A stretch of DNA of 64,000 bases from Streptomyces sp. V3I7 (GCF_030817495.1 NZ_JAUSZK010000001.1:4195001-4259000), one strand, 5' to 3'; positions 41,446 to 51,329 are shown, numbered from the stretch's first letter. The notes: generated from the letters alone by a model not told the origin. Program-made: numbers and translations.

Positions 41446-43218
41446 TCAGTCCTTGATCTCACAGATCGGGGCGCCCGAGGTGAGGGACGCGCCTACTTCG
41501 GCGGTCAGGCCCTTGATGGTGCCGGCCTTGTGGGCGTTCAGGGGCTGTTCCATCTTCATGGCCTCGAGGACGACGATCAGGTCGCCCTCCTTGACCTCCT
41601 GGCCCTCCTCGACCGCGATCTTGACGATCGTGCCCTGCATCGGGGAGGCGAGGGTGTCGCCGGAGGCGACGGGGCCGGACTTCTTGGCCGCGCGGCGCTT
41701 CGGCTTGGCGCCGGCCGCCAGGCCCGTACGCGCCAGGCTCATGCCGAGGGACGCGGGCAGGGAGACCTCGAGACGCTTGCCGCCGACCTCGACGACGACG
41801 GTCTCACGGCCGCCGTCCTCCTCCGCCTCGGCGTCGGCCGGAGCGGCGAACGGCTTGATGTCGTTGACGAACTCGGTCTCGATCCAGCGCGTGTGCACCG
41901 TGAACGGGTCCTCCGAGCCGGTCAGCTCGGGCGCGAACGCCGGGTCCCTCACCACCGCGCGGTGGAACGGGATGGCCGTGGCCATGCCCTCCACCTGGAA
42001 CTCCTCCAGCGCACGGGCGGCCCGCTCCAGGGCCTCCTTGCGGGTGCGGCCGGTGACGATCAGCTTGGCCAGCAGCGAGTCCCAGGCGGGGCCGATCACG
42101 CTGCCTGCCTCCACGCCCGCGTCCAGGCGTACGCCCGGGCCGCTCGGCGCGTCGAAGCGGGTGACGGTGCCGGGAGCCGGGAGGAAGTTGCGGCCCGGGT
42201 CCTCGCCGTTGATGCGGAACTCGAAGGAGTGGCCGCGCAGCGCCGGGTCGTCGTAGCCGAGCTCCTCGCCGTCGGCGATACGGAACATCTCGCGCACGAG
42301 GTCGATGCCGGCGACCTCCTCGGTGACCGGGTGCTCCACCTGGAGACGGGTGTTGACCTCCAGGAAGGAGATCGTGCCGTCCGCGCCGACGAGGAACTCG
42401 ACGGTGCCGGCGCCGACGTAGCCGGCCTCCTTGAGGATCGCCTTCGAGGACGAGTACAGCTCCGCCAGCTGGGCCTCGGAGAGGAACGGCGCGGGCGCCT
42501 CCTCGACGAGCTTCTGGTGACGGCGCTGGAGGGAGCAGTCACGGGTCGAGACGACGACCACGTTGCCGTGGCTGTCGGCCAGGCACTGGGTCTCCACGTG
42601 CCGCGGCTTGTCCAGGTAGCGCTCGACGAAGCACTCGCCCCGGCCGAAGGCGGCGACCGCCTCGCGGACGGCGGAGTCGTACAGCTCCGGGACCTCTTCG
42701 AGGGTGCGGGCGACCTTCAGACCGCGACCGCCACCGCCGAAGGCGGCCTTGATGGCGATCGGCAGGCCGTGCTCCTCGGCGAACGCCACGACCTCGTCGG
42801 CACCGGAGACCGGGTCGGGCGTACCGGCGACCAGCGGCGCGCCGGCGCGCTGGGCGATGTGCCGGGCGGCGACCTTGTCACCGAGGTCGCGGATGGCCTG
42901 CGGCGGCGGACCGATCCAGATCAGACCGGCGTCCAGCACGGCCTGCGCGAAGTCGGCGTTCTCGGAGAGGAAGCCGTACCCCGGGTGGATGGCGTCGGCG
43001 CCGGACTCGCGGGCCGCGTTCAGCACCTTGTCGATGTCCAGGTAGCTGGTGGCCGGAGTGTCACCGCCCAGGGCGAACGCCTCATCCGCCGCCCGGACGT
43101 GCAGAGCGTCCCGGTCCGGGTCGGCGTATACGGCCACGCTCGCGATCCCGGCGTCCCGGCAGGCCCGGGCAACGCGGACAGCGATTTCGCCACGGTTGGC
43201 GATGAGCACCTTGCGCAC
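41446..43218 (-). CDS. accA2: Acyl-CoA carboxylase alpha chain AccA2 (biotin carboxylase plus BCCP)
   Basis: Encodes 590 residues from GTG at 43218, with GGAGGGAG upstream; this equals the length of S. coelicolor AccA2. Biotin carboxylase domain to about 450: [46 protein letters not shown] (ATP grasp), [22 protein letters not shown]. The C-terminal BCCP domain has the biotinyl lysine in [11 protein letters not shown] at about residue 555. It supplies carboxybiotin to PccB-type beta subunits, making malonyl- or methylmalonyl-CoA for fatty acid and polyketide synthesis. PccB and the epsilon subunit are encoded at 45250-47072 and biotin ligase next to them. Confidence 0.95.
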   Translation of the reverse strand: MRKVLIANRGEIAVRVARACRDAGIASVAVYADPDRDALHVRAADEAFALGGDTPATSYLDIDKVLNAARESGADAIHPGYGFLSENADFAQAVLDAGLIWIGPPPQAIRDLGDKVAARHIAQRAGAPLVAGTPDPVSGADEVVAFAEEHGLPIAIKAAFGGGGRGLKVARTLEEVPELYDSAVREAVAAFGRGECFVERYLDKPRHVETQCLADSHGNVVVVSTRDCSLQRRHQKLVEEAPAPFLSEAQLAELYSSSKAILKEAGYVGAGTVEFLVGADGTISFLEVNTRLQVEHPVTEEVAGIDLVREMFRIADGEELGYDDPALRGHSFEFRINGEDPGRNFLPAPGTVTRFDAPSGPGVRLDAGVEAGSVIGPAWDSLLAKLIVTGRTRKEALERAARALEEFQVEGMATAIPFHRAVVRDPAFAPELTGSEDPFTVHTRWIETEFVNDIKPFAAPADAEAEEDGGRETVVVEVGGKRLEVSLPASLGMSLARTGLAAGAKPKRRAAKKSGPVASGDTLASPMQGTIVKIAVEEGQEVKEGDLIVVLEAMKMEQPLNAHKAGTIKGLTAEVGASLTSGAPICEIKD

Positions 43219-43590
43219 GATTGAGGCTCCCTCCTTGAAACAAGCCGAGTTTAGGGACTGCCGACACGGCACTTCGACCCGTCCCCAATGGTGACCTTGC
43301 CCACACGGAGCGTGATGCGCGGCTCACTCGACCCACGAAAGCCCTTGTCGCACCTCGGTACGCAGGACTCCTCCGGAAAACCCTAGCCCTGTCATGTGGC
43401 CAAGGTCTCTGTGAGAGCGTGCCGCGCCCCACTTCGTTTCTTTGTGGAGTCCCTACGAATGGCCCAATGATTCCTTGGCGGCGGCCGGACCCTTGCCCCC
43501 CGCTTTACCCGTTAGTAGCCTTCGCGGTGCTCGCACGTACTGCAGGTAACAGCAGCCCTTGCCGGGCTGGAGCGAAGGTGGTGGGGACCG
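43219..43590. other. Divergent promoter region of accA2 and the membrane protein gene
   Basis: 372 bp without a gene. It contains TTTGTGGAGTCCCTACGAAT (43441-43460), a promoter-like stretch with TACGAAT, and several A/T-rich words unusual for the region (GGAAAACCCTAG). No clear operator or repeat was found. Confidence 0.5.
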
Positions 43591-44244
43591 GTGGTACGTA
43601 GACCGGTGGCAGGGATCCTGGCGGTCGTCCTCTTTGCTGAGGCGTTCGGCGTCGCGGCGCTGAACTGGTTCCTCGGCGTCGTCGTCGGCCGGCAGGACAT
43701 GTCCCTGGCCGGGCTCGACCCGGACATGATGTCGACGTCGTCGAAGATCGGCGGGCTGGTCTTCGGGTGCTACTTCGCGCTCTGCGGCCTGGTCGCGCTG
43801 CTCGTCTGCATACGCGACCGCGCCCCCGCGGGCTTCGGCCGCGTGCTGCTGATCAGCGCCGCCGTGGTGCACGCAGTGCTGGGCGCGCTCGTGTGGGGGC
43901 TGGTGGGCTGGGCCGCGTTCCTGTTCATGGTCGTCGTGCTGGCGCTGATCGTGCTGCTCCTGATGACGTACGACGCCCAGAGTGGGGCGGCGGGGCAGGC
44001 GTCCGGCACGGGCCCCGGGGACGACGGCCGCCCCGGAGCCGGAGGCCAGGCAGGAGCCGCGGGACACGATCCCCGCTCCGCTCATTCCGCCGGCGTCCAC
44101 AACTCCGTGATGCCGACGCCCAGTTCGCTCAGCAGCCGCCGGACGAGGGGCAGGCTGATGCCGATCACGTTGCCGTGGTCGCCGTCGATGCCCTCGATGA
44201 ACGGCGCCGAGCGGCCGTCGAGGGTGAACGCCCCGGCGACGTAG
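43591..44244 (+). CDS. Membrane protein of unknown function
   Basis: 217 residues if read from GTG at 43591 to TGA. About four hydrophobic helices occupy residues 5-30, 52-73, 83-105 and 106-128 ([81 protein letters not shown]). The last 70 residues ([20 protein letters not shown]...) are low-complexity, and the final 163 bp lie antisense over the 3' end of maf. The true protein may be functional only to about residue 130. No domain recognised. Confidence 0.7.
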   Translation: MVRRPVAGILAVVLFAEAFGVAALNWFLGVVVGRQDMSLAGLDPDMMSTSSKIGGLVFGCYFALCGLVALLVCIRDRAPAGFGRVLLISAAVVHAVLGALVWGLVGWAAFLFMVVVLALIVLLLMTYDAQSGAAGQASGTGPGDDGRPGAGGQAGAAGHDPRSAHSAGVHNSVMPTPSSLSSRRTRGRLMPITLPWSPSMPSMNGAERPSRVNAPAT

Positions 44245-44699
44245 AGGGGTTCGCCCGAGGCGACGTACGCCGCGATCTCCTCGTCGGTGGGCTCGCCGAA
44301 GCGGACCACGGTGGAGGCGGTCGCGGCGACGTACCGCTTCTGCTCCGTGTCCCAGATGCAGTGCCCCGTCTGGAGCGTCCCCGCCCGCCCGCGCATCGAC
44401 TTCCAGCGGGCGGTGGCCTCCTCGGCGTCCGCGGGCTTGCCCAGCGCCTGTCCGTCCAGCTCCAGCACCGAGTCGCAGCCGATCACCAGCGCGCCCTGCA
44501 CCTCCGGCCGGGCCGCCACGACCGAGGCCTTGGCCTCGGCCAGAGCCAGTGCCAGCTCGGCCGGGGTGGGCGCGGTGATCGCGTCCTCGTCCACCCCGCT
44601 CACGATCACTTCGGGATCCAGCCCGGCCTGCCGGAGCAGCCCCAGACGGGCGGGGGACTGGGAGGCGAGCACGAGACGCCTGCGCGGCTTTGCAGTCAT
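44082..44699 (-). CDS. maf: Maf-family nucleoside triphosphate pyrophosphatase
   Basis: Encodes 205 residues. Maf landmarks: [35 protein letters not shown] (SxSPxR loop), [59 protein letters not shown] (catalytic Asp in GCDS) and [43 protein letters not shown]. It hydrolyses non-canonical dNTPs or dTTP/UTP and is linked to septum inhibition. It reads away from the small membrane gene upstream and convergent with the gene at 43591. Confidence 0.94.
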   Translation of the reverse strand: MTAKPRRRLVLASQSPARLGLLRQAGLDPEVIVSGVDEDAITAPTPAELALALAEAKASVVAARPEVQGALVIGCDSVLELDGQALGKPADAEEATARWKSMRGRAGTLQTGHCIWDTEQKRYVAATASTVVRFGEPTDEEIAAYVASGEPLYVAGAFTLDGRSAPFIEGIDGDHGNVIGISLPLVRRLLSELGVGITELWTPAE

Positions 44700-44782
44700 G
44701 CGATCAGGTTAGCCGGGACGCCGCGCTCGCCTCGGCCGGTCCTCATCTCAGCCGGTCCTCATCTCAGGATCTCAGCCGGTCC

Positions 44783-44911
44783 TCACCTCAGGCCGATCGT
44801 GATCATGGTGAGGACCATGGCCAGGGCGACGATGAGGCCGAGCCGCCGGAGCATGTCCTGCGCTGCGCGCAGTTCCTCCGGCGGCTCGTTCTCGGGGTCG
44901 GACCACAGCAT
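44783..44911 (-). CDS. 42-residue membrane protein, MmpB-like
   Basis: ATG at 44911 to TGA at 44783. The product begins MLWSDPENEPPEELRAAQDM and continues with one transmembrane helix LGLIVALAMVLTMITIGL. The N-terminal WSDPENEPPEELRAAQDMLRRLG motif is conserved in small actinobacterial proteins that databases name morphogenic membrane protein MmpB; the name is from memory. It lies between accE and maf on the same strand. Its downstream region has tandem copies of TCAGCCGGTCCTCA. It is too short for standard ORF cut-offs, which explains why it is often missed. Confidence 0.7.
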   Translation of the reverse strand: MLWSDPENEPPEELRAAQDMLRRLGLIVALAMVLTMITIGLR

Positions 44912-44987
44912 GTGGTCCAGCGTGCGGGTGCCTCCGGCGGTTTGCCTGAGTACGGGTACTTAAATCGGAGGCCGGGGTTCTAGACTA

Positions 44988-45206
44988 GGGCCTGTCGTTT
45001 GGATCATCCCGGCGTCGCGGGGCCTGGCACGCACATCTGCCGCGTTGTCGTCGGTTGCCAACTCCCCCACGCTCGGCTCCGCTCGCGCGGGGGGACCCCC
45101 ATCGCGTTGACGCCCTCCTCCGCCTTGCAGCTGCACGCACCAGACCCGCTCGGGTCGGTCGAGAAGTACCGCACCTCACAGCCGGCCTGATCCAAACGAC
45201 AGACCC
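44988..45206 (-). mobile_element. MITE-like element, copy 2 (inverted relative to copy 1)
   Basis: About 219 bp with the same 19-bp ends: GGGCCTGTCGTTTGGATCA at the left and the complement of GGGTCTGTCGTTTGGATCA at the right, flanked by TA within CTAG on both sides. The interior is nearly identical to copy 1 read backwards, with a shorter C-run (six rather than nine) and few substitutions. It is inserted between accE and the small membrane protein gene, in non-coding DNA. Confidence 0.88.
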
Positions 45207-45249
45207 TAGTGACGTGCGCGGTTCCTCGCGCCCCTGAGGGGAACTGTCG

Positions 45250-45459
45250 CTAGCTTGGCCAGTAGGTGCGGGTCCATGTCGCGGGCCCTGGCTGGGGTAG
45301 GCGGCGGGTTGCGATGCGGGCGGGGTCGGACCAGGAGTCTCTGGGGCCCGGGGCGCCGGGCGGCAGGGACGCTGCCGCCGCGGCGCGGGCCTGGACCACC
45401 GCCAGGGCGGCGGCGAGCTCCTCGGGGGTCGGATTTCCCCGTACGACCTTGATCGTCAC
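45250..45459 (-). CDS. Acyl-CoA carboxylase epsilon subunit
   Basis: Encodes 69 residues from GTG at 45459, 17 bp after the pccB stop. MTIKVVRGNPTPEELAAALAVVQARAAAA followed by a Pro/Ser-rich link and WSDPARIATRRLPQPGPATWTRTYWPS is the typical epsilon-subunit pattern, with the conserved W....R......P..W..... tail. Epsilon subunits of actinomycete acyl-CoA carboxylases bind and stimulate the alpha-beta complex. It corresponds to the PccE type found next to pccB in S. coelicolor. Confidence 0.9.
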   Translation of the reverse strand: MTIKVVRGNPTPEELAAALAVVQARAAAAASLPPGAPGPRDSWSDPARIATRRLPQPGPATWTRTYWPS

Positions 45460-45476
45460 AGTGGCTCCCGGGCGGC

Positions 45477-47072
45477 CTAGAGGGGAATGTTGCCGTGCTT
45501 CTTCGGAGGAAGGGATTCCCGCTTCGTGCGCAGCTGACGCAGCCCGCGGACGATGTGGGCGCGGGTGTCCGACGGCATGATCACCGAGTCGACGTAGCCC
45601 CGCTCGGCCGCGACGTAGGGATTGAGGAGCGCGTCCTCGTACTCCTGGATCAGCCGGGCGCGCACCGCCTCCAGGTCCTCACCGGCGGCCTCGGCCTCGG
45701 AGAGGGTGCGGCGGTGCAGGATGTTGACCGCGCCCTGGGCGCCCATGACGGCGATCTGGGCGGTGGGCCACGCCAGGTTGATGTCGGCGCCGAGGTGCTT
45801 GGAGCCCATGACGTCGTAGGCACCGCCGAAGGCCTTGCGCGTGATGACGGTGATCAGCGGGACCGTGGCCTCGGCGTAGGCGAAGATCAGCTTGGCGCCG
45901 CGGCGGATGATGCCGTCGTGCTCCTGGTCGACGCCCGGCAGGAAGCCGGGGACGTCGACGAAGGTCAGCACGGGCACGTTGAAGGCGTCGCAGGTGCGCA
46001 CGAAGCGCGCGGCCTTCTCGCTCGCGGTGATGTCGAGGCAGCCCGCGAACTGCATCGGCTGGTTGGCGACGATGCCGACCGGCTGGCCCTCGACGCGGCC
46101 GAAGCCGGTGAGGATGTTCGGCGCGAACAGCGGCTGGGTCTCGAAGAACTCGCCGTCGTCCAGGACGTGTTCGACCACCGCGTGCATGTCGTACGGCTGG
46201 TTGGCGCTGTCCGGAACCAGGACGTCCAGTTCGCGGTCGGTGTCGTTGACGGCGAGGTCGGCCTCCTCCGCGAACACCGGGGGCTCGGAGAGGTTGTTGG
46301 ACGGCAGGTACGACAGCAGCTGCTTGACGTACTCGATGGCGTCCTTCTCGTCCCCGGCCATGTGATGGGCCACGCCGGAGGTGCTGTTGTGCGTGCGCGC
46401 GCCGCCGAGTTCCTCGAAGCCGACGTCCTCGCCGGTGACCGTCTTGATGACGTCGGGGCCGGTGATGAACATGTGCGACGTCTGGTCGACCATGATCGTG
46501 AAGTCGGTGATGGCCGGGGAGTAGACCGCCCCGCCCGCACACGGCCCCACGACCAGGCTGATCTGCGGAATCACGCCGGAGGCATGGGTGTTGCGGCGGA
46601 AGATCTCGCCGTACGCGCCCAGCGAGGCGACGCCCTCCTGGATCCGCGCGCCACCGGAGTCGTTGATGCCGATGACCGGGCAGCCGGTCTTCAGCGCGAA
46701 GTCCATGACCTTGACGATCTTCTGGCCGTAGACCTCGCCGAGGGCCCCGCCGAAGACGGTGAAGTCCTGCGAGAAGACGGCGACGGGACGCCCGTCGACG
46801 GTGCCGTACCCGGTGACGACGCCGTCTCCGTACGGCCGGTTCTTCTCCAGCCCGAAGTTGGTGGAGCGGTGCCGGGCGAACTCGTCCAGCTCGATGAACG
46901 ATCCCTCGTCCATCAGCAGCTCGATCCGCTCACGAGCCGTCAACTTGCCCTTGGCGTGCTGCTTTTCCACAGCGCGTGCCGAGCCGGCGTGTGTCGCTTC
47001 CTGGATGCGGCGCTGGAGATCAGCCAGCTTGCCCGCGGTCGTGTGAATGTCGATCTCTTCCGGCTCGGACAT
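45477..47072 (-). CDS. pccB: Propionyl-CoA carboxylase beta chain (carboxyltransferase)
   Basis: Encodes 531 residues. The two crotonase-like carboxyltransferase halves are complete: [100 protein letters not shown], and [81 protein letters not shown]. It transfers carboxyl from the biotin of AccA-type chains to propionyl- or acetyl-CoA. Operon with the epsilon subunit; divergent from birA, 197 bp away. Confidence 0.96.
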   Translation of the reverse strand: MSEPEEIDIHTTAGKLADLQRRIQEATHAGSARAVEKQHAKGKLTARERIELLMDEGSFIELDEFARHRSTNFGLEKNRPYGDGVVTGYGTVDGRPVAVFSQDFTVFGGALGEVYGQKIVKVMDFALKTGCPVIGINDSGGARIQEGVASLGAYGEIFRRNTHASGVIPQISLVVGPCAGGAVYSPAITDFTIMVDQTSHMFITGPDVIKTVTGEDVGFEELGGARTHNSTSGVAHHMAGDEKDAIEYVKQLLSYLPSNNLSEPPVFAEEADLAVNDTDRELDVLVPDSANQPYDMHAVVEHVLDDGEFFETQPLFAPNILTGFGRVEGQPVGIVANQPMQFAGCLDITASEKAARFVRTCDAFNVPVLTFVDVPGFLPGVDQEHDGIIRRGAKLIFAYAEATVPLITVITRKAFGGAYDVMGSKHLGADINLAWPTAQIAVMGAQGAVNILHRRTLSEAEAAGEDLEAVRARLIQEYEDALLNPYVAAERGYVDSVIMPSDTRAHIVRGLRQLRTKRESLPPKKHGNIPL

Positions 47073-47269
47073 CGGGATGCGGCTCCCTGCCTGCTCAAAA
47101 GGGGGGACGGTTACTCAGCCGTAGAGTAGTGCTGTGCCTACCGATCGGCAGTGCGGCGTTTCCCACACTCCGATCCTCTTCACAGTGGGCGAGGGGGATG
47201 CCCAGAAGCAGCGGCGGCCGAGCGCCCGTGAACCTCAGCTTCCAGGGGCTGGAACCTAGGCTGGTTCGC

Positions 47270-48136
47270 ATGACGCCGCGAGATGCCTCAGACGACAACA
47301 GCAGCCGATGGTCCGACCTCGACCGCCCGCCCCTCGACGCCGCCGCGCTGCGGCGAGGCCTGGTGCGCGAGGGCGGACTGTGGTCCGAGGTGGAGGTGGT
47401 GCGGCGCACCGGCTCCACCAACATCGACCTGGTGGCACGGGCCCGGGAGGGCAAGGCCGCCGAGGGCGCGGTGCTCGTCGCCGAGGAGCAGACCGCGGGC
47501 CGCGGGCGGCTCGACCGCCAGTGGACGGCACCGGCCCGCTCCGGCCTCTTCTTCTCCGTACTGCTCCGGCCCGCCGAGGTCCCGGTGGAGCGCTGGGGCT
47601 GGCTGCCGCTGCTCACCGGTGTCGCGGTGGCGACCGGCCTGGCGCGCGTCGCCGGCGTCGACACGGCACTCAAATGGCCCAACGACCTGCTGGTGACCGT
47701 CGGTGACGAGGAGCGCAAGGCCGGCGGCATCCTGGCCGAGCGCGCCGGGGACGACGCCGTCGTCGTGGGCGTCGGCATCAACGTCACCCTCCGCGCCGAC
47801 GAACTCCCCGTCCCGCAGGCCGGTTCGCTGGCCCTGGCGGGAGCCGGGAACACCGACCGCGACCCGCTGCTGCGGGCCGTCCTCCGCTCCCTGGAGGAGT
47901 GGTACGACCGCTGGCGCGCGGCCGGCGGCGACCCGCTGGCCAGCGGCCTCCAGGAGGCGTACGCCGCGGGCTGCGCCACCCTCGGCCGCACGGTCCGCGC
48001 CGAACTCCCCGGCGACCGCTCGCTCACGGGCGAGGCGGTGGCCATCGACGGCGACGGCCGCCTGGTCCTCGCCACGGAGAACGGCGTGCAGCAACCGGTG
48101 GGCGCGGGCGACATCGTGCACCTGAGGCCGGCGTGA
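47270..48136 (+). CDS. birA: Biotin-[acetyl-CoA-carboxylase] ligase
   Basis: Encodes 288 residues from ATG at 47270. The biotin protein ligase core is complete: VEVVRRTGSTNIDLVAR, EEQTAGRGRLDRQWTAPARSGLFFSVLLRP (GRGR(R/x) biotinyl-AMP loop), LKWPNDLLV, RKAGGILAE and VVGVGINVTL. The N-terminal DNA-binding HTH of E. coli BirA is absent, so this is a non-regulatory ligase. The C-terminal SH3-like cap is GRTVRAELPGDRSLTGEAVAIDGDGRLVLATENGVQQPVGAGDIVHLRPA. It biotinylates AccA2. Position beside pccB/accE supports this. Confidence 0.95.
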   Translation: MTPRDASDDNSSRWSDLDRPPLDAAALRRGLVREGGLWSEVEVVRRTGSTNIDLVARAREGKAAEGAVLVAEEQTAGRGRLDRQWTAPARSGLFFSVLLRPAEVPVERWGWLPLLTGVAVATGLARVAGVDTALKWPNDLLVTVGDEERKAGGILAERAGDDAVVVGVGINVTLRADELPVPQAGSLALAGAGNTDRDPLLRAVLRSLEEWYDRWRAAGGDPLASGLQEAYAAGCATLGRTVRAELPGDRSLTGEAVAIDGDGRLVLATENGVQQPVGAGDIVHLRPA

Positions 48137-48469
48137 GCCGTGGCCGTGCGGCCGGCAGCGGCGGTCACGGTCCCAGGGGGCTCCGCCCCCGGGACCCGGC
48201 CTAGGCCCACCCGCCACCGACTCGGTGGGTTCGAATCGCGCGGTGGGCCTGAAACGCTCACTTCTTGGCCGACCGTAAACGGGTGGTGGGTGGGCATGGC
48301 CCGGAGGTCTGGGGGCGGAGCCCCAGGTCGGCCACACCGACGCTGGGTGACATGACGACGCTGGACACCCCACCCATCCGCCAAACCCGACGGAGTGAGC
48401 TGGCGCACACCTGCCGTAGAGTTGAGGCCGGTCGATACGTGACCGCGGCAGATCGGAAGGGCAGCAGGC
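48137..48469. other. Intergenic region between birA and adenylate cyclase
   Basis: 333 bp with no gene. Two structured stretches occur: GGGGGCTCCGCCCCCGGGACCCGG (48177-48199) and an 8-bp inverted repeat GGCCCACC/GGTGGGCC around the internal hairpin CCACCGACTCGGTGG (about 48203-48249). The latter could terminate birA. The GGGTTCGAATC within it resembles a tRNA T-loop but no tRNA fold forms. Confidence 0.6.
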
Positions 48470-49630
48470 GTGACCGTCGACGACACGGGCTCCGGCGCGG
48501 ACGCGGACGGCCGGGTGGACCCTCCCCTGCCCTCGGCTTCGGCCGAGGGGGAGGACGCTCCCGCCGCCGAGTCCGGCGACGACCCGCTCGCCCTGCGGCT
48601 CGAAAGCCTCATCCTGGGCGCCGAGCGCCGCTACACCCCCTTCCAGGCGGCCCGCAGCGCCGGCGTCTCCATGGAACTCGCCTCCCGCTTCTGGCGTGCC
48701 ATGGGCTTCGCCGACATCGGGCAGGCCAAGGCCCTCACCGAGGCCGACGTCCTCGCGCTGCGCCGCCTCGCCGGCCTGGTCGAGGCGGGCCTGCTCAGCG
48801 AGGCCATGGCCGTGCAGGTGGCCCGGTCCACCGGGCAGACCACCGCCCGTCTGGCCGAGTGGCAGATCGACTCCTTCCTGGAGGGGCTGACCGAGCCGCC
48901 CGAGCCGGGCATGACGCGCACCGAGGTGACGTACCCCCTGGTCGAGCTGCTCCTGCCCGAGCTGGAGGAGTTCCTCGTCTACGTCTGGCGCCGGCAGCTC
49001 GCCGCCGCGACCGGCCGCGTCGTCCAGGCCGTCGACGACGAGGAGATGGTCGACCGGCGGCTCGCGGTCGGCTTCGCCGATCTCGTCGGGTTCACGCGGC
49101 TGACCCGCCGGATGGAGGAGGAGGAGCTCGGCGAACTCGTCGAGGCCTTCGAGACCACCGCCGCCGACCTGGTGGCCGCGCGCGGCGGACGCCTCATCAA
49201 GACCCTCGGCGACGAGGTGCTCTACGCCGCCGACGACGTGGGCGTCGCCGCCGAGGTCGCCCTCCGCCTCATCGAGACCATGGCGAACGACGAGACCATG
49301 CCGGAACTGCGCGTGGGCATGGCCTTCGGCACGGTCACCACCCGGATGGGCGACGTCTTCGGTACGACCGTGAACCTCGCCTCCCGGCTGACGTCGATAG
49401 CGCCCCGCGACGCCGTCCTCGTGGACAGCGCCTTCGCCCAGGAGCTCATCCGCACCGGTGAGGCACCCGCTTCGGAGGCGGAGGCGGCCGAGGCCGTCGC
49501 CGCCGCGGAGAAGGAGGGCGAGGACCCGCCGACGTACCGCTTCGCGCTGCGCCCGATGTGGCAGCGGTCGGTCCGCGGGCTCGGCGTGGTGGAGCCCTGG
49601 CTGCTCACCCGCCGCAACGGGGAGTCCTGA
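48470..49630 (+). CDS. cya: Class III adenylate cyclase
   Basis: Encodes 386 residues from GTG at 48470. An N-terminal regulatory region (LESLILGAERRYTPFQAARSAGVSMELASRFWRAMGFADIGQAKALTEADVLALRRLAGL) precedes the cyclase domain from about residue 175: VGFADLVGFTRLTRRMEEEELGELVEAFE with the first metal Asp, ARGGRLIKTLGDEVLYAADD with the substrate Lys and second Asp, and VGMAFGTVTTRMGDVFGTTVNLASRLTSIAP with the transition-state Asn/Arg. It makes cAMP, which in S. coelicolor affects germination and development. The gene next to birA is the known position of cya. Confidence 0.94.
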   Translation: MTVDDTGSGADADGRVDPPLPSASAEGEDAPAAESGDDPLALRLESLILGAERRYTPFQAARSAGVSMELASRFWRAMGFADIGQAKALTEADVLALRRLAGLVEAGLLSEAMAVQVARSTGQTTARLAEWQIDSFLEGLTEPPEPGMTRTEVTYPLVELLLPELEEFLVYVWRRQLAAATGRVVQAVDDEEMVDRRLAVGFADLVGFTRLTRRMEEEELGELVEAFETTAADLVAARGGRLIKTLGDEVLYAADDVGVAAEVALRLIETMANDETMPELRVGMAFGTVTTRMGDVFGTTVNLASRLTSIAPRDAVLVDSAFAQELIRTGEAPASEAEAAEAVAAAEKEGEDPPTYRFALRPMWQRSVRGLGVVEPWLLTRRNGES

Positions 49631-49675
49631 CCCGGCTCGGACCGGATCCGGCGGGACCGCCCCCGGCGTTCTGCC

Positions 49676-50314
49676 TCAACGTTCCTGCACGGCGGGCAGC
49701 CGCAGCGGGCCGACGCACAGCCCGATGACGGGTACGCACACCGTTCCGGGCGAGGCCGGCCTCGGCGCGGGCGCGGGCGTGCTGTGACTCGGAGCGGTAG
49801 CCGGAGGCGGAGTCGACGGGCGAGCGGACGAGGTGGCCGAGGGCCGGGGTGCCGCACCGGTCGTCGCCGGGGCGCCGGGCGTCCGTACGACGGCCGTCGG
49901 GATGGTGGTCGGAACCCTCTCCGCGCCGCCGGGAAGGAAAGCGGGCAGCGAGGTGGCCGTGGCCGCCGGGGCGGTGGTGCCGGTGGTGGTCGGCACGGGT
50001 GCGCTCGCCCCGCCCATGACGGACGTGGCCGAGGGCCGGGCCGCGCCGACGGTGGCCGCCGCGTTCGCCGGCAGCTCGGTGACGCCGCCCCGTTCGTTCA
50101 GCCGGGGCTCGGCCTCCGCGGGACCCGGGCCACCGACACCGGACTCGGGGGCCGAGCGGACGAGGCTCAGCGCGCCCGCGGCGAGCGCGAGCCCTCCGGC
50201 GGCCAGCAGCGCCCGGCGGGGCCGGGGCCGGCGATGCCGTCCGCGGCGGGCGCCGGGCGCCGCCACGACATCGGCGCGTCCGCTCGCGGCACGGCCCTCG
50301 GATATGTGCTTCAC
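49676..50314 (-). CDS. Membrane-anchored Pro/Thr/Ala-rich protein of unknown function
   Basis: Encodes 212 residues from GTG at 50314, picked for the GGGAGGGAT ribosome site. A basic N-terminus with [30 protein letters not shown] forms a signal anchor at about residues 38-58. A disordered region rich in Ala, Pro, Thr and Ser follows (PVPTTTGTTAPAATATSLPAF, SSARPSTPPPATAPSHSTPAPAPRP), and the end is TVCVPVIGLCVGPLRLPAVQER, a short conserved-looking Cys-containing motif. It may span the cell wall. No domain recognised. Confidence 0.72.
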   Translation of the reverse strand: MKHISEGRAASGRADVVAAPGARRGRHRRPRPRRALLAAGGLALAAGALSLVRSAPESGVGGPGPAEAEPRLNERGGVTELPANAAATVGAARPSATSVMGGASAPVPTTTGTTAPAATATSLPAFLPGGAERVPTTIPTAVVRTPGAPATTGAAPRPSATSSARPSTPPPATAPSHSTPAPAPRPASPGTVCVPVIGLCVGPLRLPAVQER

Positions 50315-50534
50315 GACGATCCCTCCCCTCGCGTGCCCCCGACGGGGCCCTGGCGGGCGCGGCGGACGGCACGGCGAGGGCACGCTATGCGCTCCCGTGG
50401 GCGGTGGGCGGGGAGTTGTCCCGGATGTCACTCGAACGGGGACACCCCGGCCGCCTCTTTTCCCGGCCGCTGCCGGCTGCGATGATCGGAGCCGAAGAAG
50501 TTAACCCGCGTTAACGCGTCGACCGGAGGATGTC

Positions 50535-51329
50535 ATGAGCGAGGAGCGGTTCGGGGAGTTCGTGCTGGTGCGGCGGCACGGACATGTCGCGGAGCTCGTG
50601 CTGGACCGGCCCAAGGCCATGAACGCCGTGTCGACGGAGATGGCCCGCTCCATCGCCGCCGCGTGCGACGCGCTCGCCGCCGACCGGGACGCGCGCGTGG
50701 TCGTCGTGACGTCGACGCACGAGCGGGCGTTCTGCGTCGGCGCCGACCTCAAGGAGCGGAACTCCTTCACGGACGCGGAGCTGGTCCGGCAGCGGCCGGT
50801 CGCGCGGGGCGCCTACACCGGGGTGCTGGAGCTGCCCATGCCGACGATCGCCGCCGTGCACGGCTTCGCGCTGGGCGGCGGCTTCGAACTGGCGCTGGCC
50901 TGCGACCTGATCGTGGCCGACCGGACGGCCGTGGTGGGCCTGCCCGAGGTGTCCGTCGGCGTCATTCCGGGCGGCGGCGGTACGCAGTTGCTGCCGCGCC
51001 GGGTCGGGGCGGCGCGGGCGGCCGAGCTGATCTTCTCGGCGCGGCGGCTGGAGGCGGCCGAGGCGCGGGAGCTGGGGCTGGTGGACGAGCTGGTGGAGGA
51101 GGGGCGCGACCGCGAGGAGGCGCTGGCCCTGGCCGCCCGGATCGCCGGCAACTCCCCGGTCGGACTTCGGGCGGCGAAGCGGGCGCTGCGGCTCGGGCAC
51201 GGGCTCGACCTGCGGGCCGGGCTTGAGGTCGAAGATGCTGCCTGGCGGTCGGTGGCGTTCTCCGGGGACCGGGCGGAGGGTGTGGCGGCGTTCAACGAGA
51301 AGCGGAAGCCCGAGTGGCCCGGGGAGTGA
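50535..51329 (+). CDS. Enoyl-CoA hydratase/isomerase
   Basis: Encodes 264 residues from ATG at 50535. Crotonase motifs: VAELVLDRPKAMNAVSTEMARSIAAACDAL, AFCVGADLKERNSF (oxyanion-hole loop), PMPTIAAVHGFALGGGFELALACDLIVADRTAVVGLPEVSVGVIPGGGGTQLLPRRVGAARAAELIFSARRLEAAEARELGLVDELV. Both glutamates used for water addition are present (GGGFE and LPEV). It probably acts in fatty acid or branched amino acid breakdown. The next gene starts 90 bp downstream. Confidence 0.93.
   Translation: MSEERFGEFVLVRRHGHVAELVLDRPKAMNAVSTEMARSIAAACDALAADRDARVVVVTSTHERAFCVGADLKERNSFTDAELVRQRPVARGAYTGVLELPMPTIAAVHGFALGGGFELALACDLIVADRTAVVGLPEVSVGVIPGGGGTQLLPRRVGAARAAELIFSARRLEAAEARELGLVDELVEEGRDREEALALAARIAGNSPVGLRAAKRALRLGHGLDLRAGLEVEDAAWRSVAFSGDRAEGVAAFNEKRKPEWPGE

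Noticed and set aside
44985..45195. Small frames inside the MITE copies
   Set aside because: They are formed by the element's non-coding interior, have no ribosome site, and differ between copies by frameshifting indels.
48203..48249. tRNA-like stretch with GGGTTCGAATC between birA and cya
   Set aside because: The bases flanking the T-loop-like core do not pair as a T-stem, and no D or anticodon arm can be drawn. The stretch fits better as a hairpin (CCACCGACTCGGTGG inside an 8-bp inverted repeat).
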